DNA of 20,534 nucleotides from Conidiobolus incongruus B7586 (taxonomy: Eukaryota > Entomophthoromycota > Entomophthoromycetes > Entomophthorales > Conidiobolaceae). The translations under genes were made by a program, and so were the position numbers. The notes beneath the pieces are model-generated. The model saw only the letters and a list, made by a program, of their open reading frames with translations. It was not told the origin of the DNA and searched no databases. The stretch spans positions 1 to 20,534 of the forward strand of contig JNEM01016026.1 in assembly GCA_000697335.1 (NCBI GenBank), given 5' to 3'. The stretch's first letter is position 1, and each line of letters begins with the position of its first letter. This document shows, piece after piece, positions 11,342 through 20,534 of this stretch.

Positions 11342-11357
11342 TTGAATCATGATTCAA
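11342..11357. promoter_or_regulatory. Perfect 16-bp palindrome upstream of inverted lipase pseudogene
   Basis: TTGAATCATGATTCAA is a perfect palindrome 60-75 bases before the pseudogene ATG and just after a TATATAAG-like string at about 11332-11340. The half-site TGATTCA resembles bZIP-type sites, and GAATCAT also occurs before the ATG of the second intact lipase. It may be a remnant promoter element of the dead gene. Confidence 0.3.
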
Positions 11358-11416
11358 AGTTTTTATTTAATAACATTACAATAAGTATGGAGTAAATGTA
11401 ATATATAATTTTGTCA

Positions 11417-12407
11417 ATGGATATCTTGATCGCAGTTCCTTATTACAATATGATCATTGACAATACAGTGGATCAATATGGCGCTAACAGCAAACTGGTA
11501 GAATTGAATACCAAAAAATTCTTTGATCATCCTTTCAACGTCTTAAAAACTTTTCCAAGACTTAATCAAAATCTGAAAATTGAAACTTCTAGTAAGGTTA
11601 GAAATCTCTCATGAAGGTCCGTGCTCTCTTACCCACTTAGGATTTACTATACATTGGAGCTATTCTTTTTACTTTTACTGCATCTTTTCCAATATGATTG
11701 ATTTAAAATGTGTGATTGGATATCCTAATTACTAGATAACTAAAATTCTAAATCATGCAAGGTTTAGTATATTTACCATTGTTAAATGTGAACCCACAAC
11801 AAAAGAAATTATCACTTCATACAAAAGTAGTATCAGTATTCAGAATCGATTACGAAATCTTAGCTATGGTAAGGTAAGCATGCCAAACAATCCTAAGGGT
11901 GTATTGGTTAATAAAGGATTCTTGGGTGTTCATCTATCCAATATTGCCAAAATCAACAAATTCCTTACAAAAATTCTCAATGATGTTGTATTCATAGGGG
12001 ATAAAGAAATATTTACTGTTCAAAGTTCCAGCGCAGCTGCTGAAACTAATATTGTAATAGATATGTCAACAAAAATGAAAGAAAAAAGCTTGAAAATTGG
12101 GTTATCCTCATACCACTCTCTATGATTCGAAAATTTAACTCTTTTAAACTATGTTATCGGTTTATATTTCCCTATTCCAAGAGATACTAACAAAAATAAT
12201 TTTTCAGTCAAGAATTCCCTCTTCAATATGATTATTTGACCATTCTTCGAGGATTTACATAAATTCATCGGATTATTGTCGCAAGAACTTTTGTAAATTT
12301 AGTCACAATTACAATGAAGTCCCGAGTTTGGTTGAAAAGAATTGAAATATATACAGTCAACAGATAATGTTTTCAGATTAGGTCATATTGTCAACTTCAT
12401 TTGTTAA
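11417..12407 (+). pseudogene. Inverted class 3 lipase pseudogene with lost catalytic motifs
   Basis: A full-length but decayed lipase copy on the opposite strand to the others. It aligns from an ATG at 11417 through the N-terminal region (YYNMIIDNTVDQYG) to a C-terminus still ending in VNFIC and a stop at 12405-12407. Defects seen by comparison with the intact genes include a loss of about seven codons around 11560, an extra 22 bases near 11615-11640 that looks like a local duplication of the AAGGT(T/C) segment, single stops (for example near 11735 and 12123), and frame changes after about 12195. The GHSLGG motif now reads QSSSAA, the catalytic Asp position reads Asn, and the catalytic His position reads Asn. 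The first two thirds resemble the lipase at 5542-6564 (RNLSYGKV, NKGFLGV), while the FP.QYDY stretch near 12213 resembles the lipase at 15539-16558. This copy seems older than the left pseudogene. Confidence 0.9.
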
Positions 12408-13699
12408 CTGCATATTTATTTTAATGAATTATTTAATATAGAAATAAAGGAATCAATATATTCATAAAATATTTATTAAAAATAGTAGGTGATTGAAAAT
12501 ATCTATGATTCTATCATCATATAAGAATAATAAAATATTAGACATTCAAATTTTAATATATAGTAATTTCTTAAATATATAACCTTAAAATTTATAAATT
12601 GAAAGTATTCCTTTATATATTTTTATATAATTTTGTTATTTTTAAAATCACTTAATAAATATTATCATATTCTTAATATTTTCACACTCTTATTGTTTGA
12701 TTTTAGGATTTAACTTATATATCATTTCATAACTAGTATTATAGTAGCTATATTTTATGATATTTATTTTATATATGGCGATATTAGTTAATCATTACTT
12801 GATTCAATTTTCTAATTAATAATTAATAATATATAATTCTCATAACTTATTCAATATTAACTATTGAAATATATAAAAATATATTCCAATGTAATTAGGG
12901 TAATACTTGTAACTTTAATAATATAACACTTTAATAAGAATATCAATATTGAAACTAAAATCTGATGATTTTTTAATATTAATATTTTTCGAATTTATTT
13001 CAATCAATGTATAATTCAATTTGATACATATAGAAACTATAGGAATTATAATATTTGGTATTTTTTAATACTTAAAATAATTTGAAAAGCAATATTTACT
13101 AATTAAAATAAAATTTTATAATCAGAATTTAGATCAGGTTATTTTTATTTAATTGAGATTTTGGTATCAATTATATGGAAAATATAAAATTAGTATTCCT
13201 TGACTTTTTATTAAGAGATAGCATTTAAAATTTTAATATATAATAAACAATATATTATATATTATATTATATATTATATATTATATTTGATCAAATATTT
13301 TTATGTTTTTTCTTGAATCTTTTGATATATAGTTTTAACTTTATAAAATCAAATTTTATATTATATTGAAAAAAATTAAACTATTATATATTATTAATAA
13401 ATTTATTAATTGAATAAATCAGGATTATTAAATAACTAATATATATTCAGATTTATATTCAATAATTATTATTATTTTGAAAAATTTTAAATTATATTAA
13501 ATTAAATATTGTGTAATAAAATATAAACAAATTAAACGTTATATAATATTATTACTAGAGAAATAAAATATAATCTATTTTTAGATTTGAAACCTAATAT
13601 TTATTATAATAAATGCATTATAAAAATACATAAATAATATAAAATTCACATATCTATTATTTATCAAATACTTTTTATCATATATATATAATAAATATC
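12408..13699. other. AT-rich intergenic DNA, no gene seen
   Basis: No open frame or RNA gene is supported. It contains a TATAT-type minisatellite near its middle. Part of 13490-13699 may belong to the dispersed repeat that follows, since ATAAACAAATTAAA near 13522 resembles sequence at about 20003. Confidence 0.55.
13251..13287. repeat. ATATTATAT minisatellite
   Basis: Tandem iterations of a five- to nine-base TATAT/ATTAT unit, wholly A/T. It looks like replication slippage in AT-rich DNA. Confidence 0.8.
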
Positions 13700-14890
13700 T
13701 AGTACTTAAAAACCAACTTTTGATTTAAAACTGAAATTTAATATTTCAAATACTAATAAATTCAGTTTATAGGTATTTTTCTACTTATAAGTATATTTTT
13801 GTATTGACTAAAGCAATTATAATTATATAGGTTATAATATAGTGAATATATTAAATATGTTAGTTTTTCTAACTTTTATATAGAAATTTTTTATATTTTT
13901 TAATTTATATATTTTGTAACTTTTATATAAAAGATGATATCTTTAATTTATAATAAAAATATAGATTAAAAAGCTTCAAATAAAAGAATATTAAACTTAT
14001 CATTAATTAATTTATCTTTAATAATCATAAAAATATCATTATAACTTATTAATATAATTAATATATATGTATAAACAAGAATCTTATTGATTGGAATTTA
14101 TAAAAGGGGTTGTAATTTCTTAACTTAATATTTTACTTTGATCTTAAATAAAAAAATAAATAAAAATATCTGAAATTTATCAATTATATTAGCTTAATAT
14201 AACAGCTTTTGTATTCGGTTAAATTTTGATAAATTTTATATAGTTAAAATTAAATATGATACTCTTTTAAGATTTGGTTATATTTTAAAATATTGGATTT
14301 ATAATATATTAATCTAAGTTTGAACCTTAATATATATAATATATTTATTTTATCAATATTCCATTACCTTGATAATTCATTAGCTAAAATAAACATATAT
14401 TTTTTAATATAATTTTTTTATTAATAAAGAATAAAAGTATAATTTAAATAAGACTTTTAAAATATAATAAATTTTTGATTTAATCCCTTTTATTATGAAA
14501 ATCATCAATTAAAAATAAATGGTAATTTTAGATTAAATATTATTTTTATATATTATTTATAGATTTTGAAAAATATATAAAAATTATAGATAATTTTTAA
14601 TGATATTAAAATAGAATACCTTTGATAGTTAATATTTAGTTTAATTATGAAAAAATCAAATAATATATTTTCAATATAAATATTTTAATTATAACTATTA
14701 TTGAAAATATATATATATAGTATAAAGATATTAACTTTCTTAGCTATTTTGTATAGAATAGTTTTTTAATTATTAATCAATTTGAAAAATCAGTAATTAA
14801 AATATTTTTCCATAAACATAGTTATTAAATTATAAAATATTATTTATAAATAATAAATTACCTGGAAATACCATAGATTATATAATTTAA
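13700..14890. repeat. Diverged dispersed/segmental repeat, copy B
   Basis: The left half (13705-14040) matches copy C at 20110-20450 in the same order: TACTTAAAAA, ACTGAAATTTAATATTT, CAATTATAAT, and TTATATATTTTGTA near 13904 and 20313. The right half (about 14200-14890) matches copy A at 1-720. Copy B thus bridges the other two and shows they belong to one longer unit of at least about 1.1 kb. There are no terminal repeats, open frames or transposase motifs. It lies 0.7-1.8 kb downstream of the second intact lipase. Confidence 0.65.
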
Positions 14891-15507
14891 TCTAATAATT
14901 ATTTCATTAAATCTATTTAATATATAATTAATATTGAAAAATATAATAAATATAGTATATTATATATAACAAAATAAGTTGGCTGAATATTATATCAATT
15001 GATATATGGGTATAATATTAATCATTTTTGAATTGAATTTATTAACAATATACTTGTATATTAGAATATATTTCAATATGATAATATAATAAGTTATATT
15101 TCATAAATAATAATATAATTCATCAAATTTCAATAAACTTAATATCCAATATATAGATATAATGCTTGAACTATTAATTTATTATTTATATCTATTATTT
15201 AGATTGACAAATTAATAAATATATATAAAAGGGTTTTTGAATACTTTATATATAAAATATATATTTTTTATTTTTAAAATAAATATTAAAGAATAATAAA
15301 GTTATAGTTTATCTATTTTTGTATATATTTCGAATTAATTAGGTGACTAATATATTGATTGATTGTCAAATTTAATATTATATTCAAATAAGTGTTATAA
15401 ATATAATCGTTAATTGATTCTGAGTTATAGTGAAATTTAAAATAATAATGATAATCATTTAAAATAAACACCAATTTATCTTCAGCAGAATTTAATACAT
15501 GATAGAG
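14891..15507. other. AT-rich downstream DNA, no gene seen
   Basis: A/T-rich sequence between repeat copy B and the 3' end of the second lipase gene, with short AT runs and a small ATATCAATTGATAT palindrome near 14993. No open frame or RNA gene is supported. Confidence 0.6.
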
Positions 15508-15513
15508 TTTATT
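15508..15513 (-). terminator. Candidate poly(A) signal AATAAA for second lipase gene
   Basis: TTTATT on the plus strand reads AATAAA on the gene strand, about 26 bases past the stop. Chance occurrence is likely in this composition; the similar placement in the first lipase gene is the only added support. Confidence 0.4.
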
Positions 15514-15538
15514 AGATTAATTAAATCAGTTTGAAAAA

Positions 15539-16558
15539 TTAACAAAAGAAGTTGACAACTCTACCAAAGCCAAAAGCATGATCAAGTAGCCAAATATTCT
15601 TCCATTCTTTCCAGCCGCACTCAGGATCTTCATCATAATCTTGCTTGCATTGACGGAAGCTCTTACCTAATAAATCAGAAAAATCGGTGTGGAATTCACC
15701 AGGAACATGAACGTAATCATATTGACGAGGGAATGCATGGCTGACTAAGTCACCCTTATTGGTGTATCTAGCAATGGGGAAATTTAAACTGACAGCATGG
15801 TTTACAAAGGCCATGTTACCGACACGAGGAGAGTGATACGCGTACAATTCAACATCGAAGCCCTTTTCTTTAATTTTAGCAAACATATCAACTGCATGAA
15901 GAGTTGCAACAGCTCCTCCTAAACTGTGGCCAGTGAAAACAACCTTGTAGCCCTTGAACTTAGGATCATTAAGCATTCCCATGAGATATTCATTGAGTTT
16001 AACAGCGTTAGTTTGATAAACACTAAAAAAGCCTTCATGAACCATCACACCGTCAGGAGTGTTAGGCATTTTTACTTTGCTATAGCTAAAATCTCTTAAC
16101 CAGTTCCTAATGTTGGAGGTACCTCTGTGAGAAATGACAATCTCTTTAGTGGTTGGCTCATATCCAGCAATGGCAAATGTTCCATATCTTATATTTTCGA
16201 AAGTTTTAGTTACCTTATAGTCAGGACATCCAATCACACACTTATAATCAACTAACTTAGAGAAGACGCAGTAAGAGAAGGTAGCATGACTCCAATGTCT
16301 GGAAACTTCAGCAGAAGGTGGAGAGCGAACCTTAGTGGCAATTTGTAACTTGGTGGGAGGTTTCAATTGCGCAACACGTAGCAAATCTTTCACGAAAGTA
16401 TCAGGAAGATTTAGAAGCTCTTCAAAGTATCCTTTAACATCCAATCCGAGCAATCGGCCCTTATCATTATATTGATCTACAATTTGATCCATGGTCATAT
16501 TATTGTAAGCAAGAGTAGTCAGCACTCCCATTGAAACGAGAAAAGCCTTGATCATCAT
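15539..16558 (-). CDS. Secreted class 3 triacylglycerol lipase, second intact paralogue
   Basis: This 339-aa intronless lipase aligns without gaps to the one at 5542-6564 apart from one residue at the N-terminus. The start is the first of two adjacent ATGs (16558); the signal peptide runs MMIKAFLVSMGVLTTLA, likely cut after Ala17. The catalytic Ser212 is in GHSLGG, with Asp270 (NKGDLVSH) and His327 (LLDHAFGFG). Cysteines 97, 107, 111, 304, 314 and 339 repeat the R. miehei disulfide pattern. Its oxyanion residue is Thr147 (HRGTSNIRNW) where the paralogue has Ser; both occur in active family members. Differences cluster in the prosegment (residues about 27-60) and in surface segments such as SHAFPRQYDY against SHVGPRQWDF, which could tune substrate or pH range (inference). 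All catalytic and disulfide positions are kept, so it is probably functional. The left pseudogene is mostly derived from this lineage. Confidence 0.96.
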   Translation of the reverse strand: MMIKAFLVSMGVLTTLAYNNMTMDQIVDQYNDKGRLLGLDVKGYFEELLNLPDTFVKDLLRVAQLKPPTKLQIATKVRSPPSAEVSRHWSHATFSYCVFSKLVDYKCVIGCPDYKVTKTFENIRYGTFAIAGYEPTTKEIVISHRGTSNIRNWLRDFSYSKVKMPNTPDGVMVHEGFFSVYQTNAVKLNEYLMGMLNDPKFKGYKVVFTGHSLGGAVATLHAVDMFAKIKEKGFDVELYAYHSPRVGNMAFVNHAVSLNFPIARYTNKGDLVSHAFPRQYDYVHVPGEFHTDFSDLLGKSFRQCKQDYDEDPECGWKEWKNIWLLDHAFGFGRVVNFFC

Positions 16559-16568
16559 GCTAAATTAC

Positions 16569-16594
16569 TATTATTATTATTATTATTATTATTA
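16569..16594. repeat. (TTA)n microsatellite in the 5' leader of second lipase gene
   Basis: About 8.7 uninterrupted TTA units lie between the TATA box and the ATG. The first lipase gene lacks this run and has a leader about 16 bases shorter, so expansion here explains most of the leader-length difference. Confidence 0.9.
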
Positions 16595-16622
16595 ATGAAT
16601 ATGATTCAATAATATGACATTT

Positions 16623-16638
16623 CTTCAATTATATATAC
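16623..16638 (-). promoter_or_regulatory. TATA box / core promoter of second lipase gene
   Basis: Reads GTATATATAATTGAAG on the gene strand, identical over 16 bases to the element before the first lipase gene. It lies about 65-80 bases before the ATG. Confidence 0.75.
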
Positions 16639-16696
16639 TTCTTCAAAAATTAAAAATAATTATAAATATAAGCAAAGATCCAAACTCAAGAAATCT

Positions 16697-16768
16697 TATA
16701 AGAATGGATTGATAGGGATAAATATTGAATATATCCTCAATTTCAACACAATAATCAATTTTTTTGCT
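16697..16768 (-). promoter_or_regulatory. Conserved upstream regulatory blocks, second lipase gene
   Basis: Block 1 (16697-16730) and block 2 (16753-16768) are the counterparts of 6687-6720 and 6752-6767. Their spacing from the TATA box is kept (58 bases), while the distance between the two blocks has shrunk by about nine bases. The two intact genes may therefore respond to the same signal. Confidence 0.6.
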
Positions 16769-17420
16769 CAGTTGAAATACAGGTTTATTTACTTACCACT
16801 AATGTATAGCTAATCTAAATTGTGAATACATTGTATCATCAAATATAAATTCACTGGTGAAACCTAATTCGGATCATTTAAAATTCAAAGAATATATTAC
16901 ATTTTTGTAATATATTATTAGTGAGAAAAGTATTGATTAAGATTGAGATATATTTCGAAATTACTTGAAATCGTGTTTTTGTGTTGTAAATTAATTTAAA
17001 TCAAGAAAAATTTGAAATATTAATAAACGAATATAATTCTATGATATCATTATATTTTGTATATTTTTGTATTCTTATTCTATTTTAATCTATTATACCT
17101 AGAATAAATTTAAGGGAATAAATTAAATATTAATTTTAATTTATATAATTTGGTCAAATGATATATAATATCACAAAAAATTAATAAGAACTCGGAATCA
17201 TTTTACAAACTATATTCTCCAAGATAATACTAAAGTCTTAATTTTGACTATAATATCATTGGATAAATAAAAAATCAATTCCTTGCCAATTCACTAAATA
17301 CAATTAATTTTTGTCTGAATTTTAAGTGATAACTCAGAATTCTTGGTGGGTATTCAGCGACTTGATTAATTAATTAAAACAGTTTGTGAATTGATTTAAT
17401 CTTAGTTTAATATATTCAAT

Positions 17421-18909
17421 CAATGTTTCAAGTTATTTTTTTCAATTTTTGAATCAATGACTAAAAATTTCAACCTCTAGATAGATACTATAACACAAGA
17501 AAACATTAATTATATAGTTATTATTTATATCAAAATTATTTCACTGAATTGAATAATGGATTTATAAATTTCATAAATATTTTATTTTGATATATCTGAG
17601 TTTGAATTAATTTGATCAAATTATTCAATGATTCAGAAATACGATCTATACAATAGAACTCTCATATTGCAATAAAATCAACAAAACATTAAATCCAGAT
17701 TGTTGAATGAAATTGATATATTTGGATATAATTGAAAAATTATTTGATATTTACCTGGATTACACATTTTAAATATACACATGACTCAAATATTCTTAAC
17801 ATTGAATTAATTTTACATATAATACGGCTGAATTAGAATACTATCTTCTAAAAAATCAACTATTAAAATAAACAAACTTCTTATAAAATCCAATATAAAA
17901 GGAAATTTTCTAAAAAAATAAACAATTGTATTATTTCAATACTTTTAATCAAAATAGCAATGATTATAAAATTCCCTAATTAGTTAAAAATCAAGCGATA
18001 TGACTCAAAAAATGGATAATATTAACTATCAATTTTGAAAATTCTTACTCCACTGAATATTTTCATTCAAGATCAGATTCAAATTTTAATCATGTCATTG
18101 TAAATGGCAATAGCGCAGATTAATTGAATATTTTAATACCAAAAAATATTTGAACTATATTAAATTTTTTTTTCAAAATTTAATTCTTGTCGAAAAACCA
18201 ATAATATGATACATTATAATGAGGTTATTCTGTATTATCGATAACCATTTCTAAAGTGGATATATATTAGTGATCCTACAAAATTAATCTTAATATATGA
18301 TGATAGTATAATTTTTAATAGAAGCAAAGCTATTTGACTCTATTGGATATAATATTAAATACAATTCTAGCTTAACCCAATATTCCAAAAATATCTATAG
18401 CAAAATAATAATCCATTATAATGTGTAAATCTATCATACATTAGATTTGAATAGATGAATCAATTAAATAAAGTAATTACTAGTTGTACTTAAATTTTTA
18501 TAATTTTATTATTCAAAAAGTAAAAAATGTGTTTTTGAATCAATTCAAACATATAAGCTCTTTATGGTTGATTCCAAATTAGTACAGCACATCTCAACAT
18601 ATAGATTTAAGAGATTTTGTTATACTGATATATAAATTAAAAAGTAAATAATTTTATAATATTTAAATATCTACTGTATGAATTTATATTAAAATAAATA
18701 TTTTTATTCAATTTTGAAAATATTTGTATTAAACTAATTATTATTAACTACTTGTACTAAATATTATAATTAATCATTCAATACTTTATTACGAAATTAT
18801 TCAAGTATTGTATAAAAATTGGTTGATCAAAATAATAAGTTTTTGGTACATCATATATATCTATTCAATACTTCTTATGAAATATAATTATTATATTTAT
18901 AATAATAAT
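17421..18909. other. AT-rich intergenic DNA, no gene seen
   Basis: No supported gene. An open frame starting at 18808 is low-complexity (rich in Tyr, Ile and Asn) and runs into duplicated non-coding sequence, so I do not call it. A faint resemblance between 18070-18100 and 4568-4600 (GATCAGATTCA and following bases) could be part of the older duplication, but it is weak. Confidence 0.55.
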
Positions 18910-19032
18910 TATCATGATTCTTCTCAATGCGGGAAAGAAAATAGCAATTTAGGAAATATATTAAAATGTTACCTAATTCCATCTTTAACTATATAGGGCA
19001 CTTATCCACAATATCCTTATGGCAAAACCCTG
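18910..19032. repeat. Distal anchor of the segmental duplication (copy upstream of second lipase)
   Basis: Counterpart of 9230-9360; the best-matching part is 19000-19032. Beyond it, an AAATATTTCAAAATGCTT-like stretch may match GATATTTCAATCCATTTT near 9380. Similarity then fades. Confidence 0.5.
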
Positions 19033-19359
19033 CTTTTCTCTGCAGTTTAAATATTTCAAAATGCTTACTTTACATAAAAATTAAGTAGAATTAGTTAAAT
19101 TAATAAAATCAAATAAAATTTCTGGTGCAAAAGAATATCAATACTATAAATAAATTAAAATAGATGTTACATAAAATATAAATACAAAAGCTCTCAAACC
19201 ATATATCATGTTTTTATAAAATACAACTATTAGATCAAAAATATGAACAATTTCAAATTCCAAAAAATGTTTTGTCTTGGTATTTCCTTTTTGGCATAAT
19301 ATTAATTAGTTCAAACTAATATCCGGAAAATATATTTCTCTTCGAATTAAAGCCAAATA

Positions 19360-19510
19360 TTAAACTATAAGTGTGGGCGAGAGTTACATCTTGCTCAAAG
19401 TCTAAGATAAAGTGGGATTAATATTGCAAGGTTTAATCTCCGTACAAATACTCGTTGTGAACAATATTTGTAATCGATTTATAAAAATAATAGTATGGTA
19501 ACTATTATTT
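19360..19510. other. GC-richer patch with two hairpins, function unknown
   Basis: This patch stands out from the surrounding AT-rich DNA (for example GTGTGGGCGAGAG at 19371). It has a hairpin with 8-bp arms (TACAAATA at 19443-19450, TATTTGTA at 19465-19472) and a second with 9-10-bp arms (AATAATAGT at 19486-19494, ACTATTATT at 19501-19509, 6-base loop). GGTTTAATCTCC near 19430 is reminiscent of a tRNA B box, but no cloverleaf can be drawn. It could be a small structured RNA, an eroded tRNA-derived element or chance. Confidence 0.25.
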
Positions 19511-20019
19511 AATAAATATTAGACAATATTGAATTTTATTCATATTTTAAATTGTTGAATACAAATTATTTAGTACAAAATTTTTAAAAATACATGATAA
19601 TAATTAATGATATATAAATGATATATATAATAAAATAAACTATATTTACAAACTAAATAGTAGGATATTTGAACGTATTGAACTGTAATATTTTAATATT
19701 ACATTTATATCATCAAATTCCCACATATTCAAACTCTTTAATCGATATATCATGTATTTTAATCTTTGAAAATGGACAAATAATAATGTCTTTTTTTGAT
19801 TTCATTAAATATACAAATATTATTATTAGGTGATTTATGAATGTATTCAAATTTGATGTTTCCTTATTTTAAGATTTATCATAATATAATATTTTGATCT
19901 CAAGTAATTTTAACTTTAGTAAAATTATCTATTTTTTATTTATTAATAATTTTTTAATCTGTTATTGTTGAAATTAAATAATGGCACAATTTTGAAATCA
20001 AAATTAAACAAACAAATTA

Positions 20020-20534
20020 AATAATAATAAATAAAATAAATATAGAATATAAATTAATAGAATCTTTTATTATTATTAACTTTTTTCTATACTTTTGGTA
20101 AGCTTCTAATACTTAAAAAACAGTTATTTTGTTAGAGACTGAAATTTAATATTTTATAAACTAATTTAATTTGTTTATAAAAATTCTTTCTTATAAGCTA
20201 ATTTTTTAAATATCTAAAACAATTATAATCTCATAAGTTATAATTAGGTGAATATACTAAATATAATACCTCTTTTTAATTTTTTTATATATAAAATATT
20301 TTATAGCTTTAATTATATATTTTGTATAATTATTACATAAAATAATAAGTATTTTTAATTTATATTAAAAATATTATTTAAAAATTATTTTATTTAAAAA
20401 AACAATATAATATTTAATATTAATTAATTTTCCTTAGGGTTTTAAATTAAAAAATTATATACTATTATAGTTTATTATTATAGTTAATATTTGCTTATAT
20501 TTAAAGTGTTTATTTATTAAAATTTATAAAGAGA
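20020..20534. repeat. Diverged dispersed/segmental repeat, copy C (right end cut by window)
   Basis: Colinear with 13530-14050 of copy B; the strongest part is 20105-20330. It is cut by the window edge, so the portion matching copy A would lie outside. No coding content is visible. Confidence 0.6.

Larger units (their letters stand above)
16559..17420. repeat. Upstream flank shared with the first lipase gene (segmental duplication)
   Basis: Counterpart of 6565-7310. It contains the TATA element, the two conserved blocks, the GAATAAATTTAAGGGAATAA stretch near 17102 and the 30-base block at 17361-17390. It is about 110 bases longer than the other copy over the same anchors, so several indels have accumulated. 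Confidence 0.75.

Noticed and set aside
18808-18996. 62-codon open frame on the plus strand
   Set aside because: Low-complexity Tyr/Ile/Asn-rich translation; its end overlaps sequence shared with non-coding DNA near 9300, which does not keep the frame.
19371-19445. tRNA gene suggested by a B-box-like GGTTTAATCTCC
   Set aside because: No acceptor stem, anticodon arm or consistent T-arm pairing can be drawn around it.
1-20534. CRISPR array, retroelement or transposase genes
   Set aside because: No regularly spaced repeats, no long terminal repeats and no transposase or reverse-transcriptase motifs were seen in either strand.

Overview
The window looks like part of a large, gene-poor, very AT-rich eukaryotic nuclear genome. 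By eye the non-coding DNA is roughly 80% or more A+T, while the coding islands have clearly higher GC. The recognisable genes are all one family: secreted class 3 lipases of the Rhizomucor miehei type (alpha/beta hydrolases with a GHSLGG elbow and six conserved cysteines). Intronless genes of this type in such an AT-rich background fit an early-diverging fungus best. Ciliates and other protists also carry class 3 lipases, so the placement is only suggestive.

Layout, left to right. 1-720 is a diverged dispersed repeat (copy A). 2375-3310 (-) is a decayed lipase pseudogene. 5542-6564 (-) is an intact lipase gene (340 aa) with a TATA box and conserved upstream blocks. 9065-9118 is a small isolated hairpin. 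11417-12407 (+) is a second lipase pseudogene, inverted relative to the others. 13700-14890 is repeat copy B. 15539-16558 (-) is the second intact lipase gene (339 aa), about 79% identical to the first in protein, with the same promoter architecture. About 19360-19510 is a GC-richer patch with hairpins. 20020-20534 is repeat copy C, cut by the window end. The rest is AT-rich DNA with no gene I can support.

The locus is a lipase family cluster made by segmental duplication. The two intact genes share homologous upstream DNA for at least about 0.8 kb and probably to about 2.4-2.8 kb. The left pseudogene and the right intact gene share downstream flank. The clearest history signal is in the left pseudogene. 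A block of about 200 bp is about 96% identical to the intact gene 3 kb away, while the sequence on both sides is older, heavily decayed and closer to the other intact gene. This looks like a gene-conversion patch. Repeat copy C at the right edge predicts a further family member just outside the window. I found no RNA gene, CRISPR array, recognisable transposase or unknown multi-gene system.
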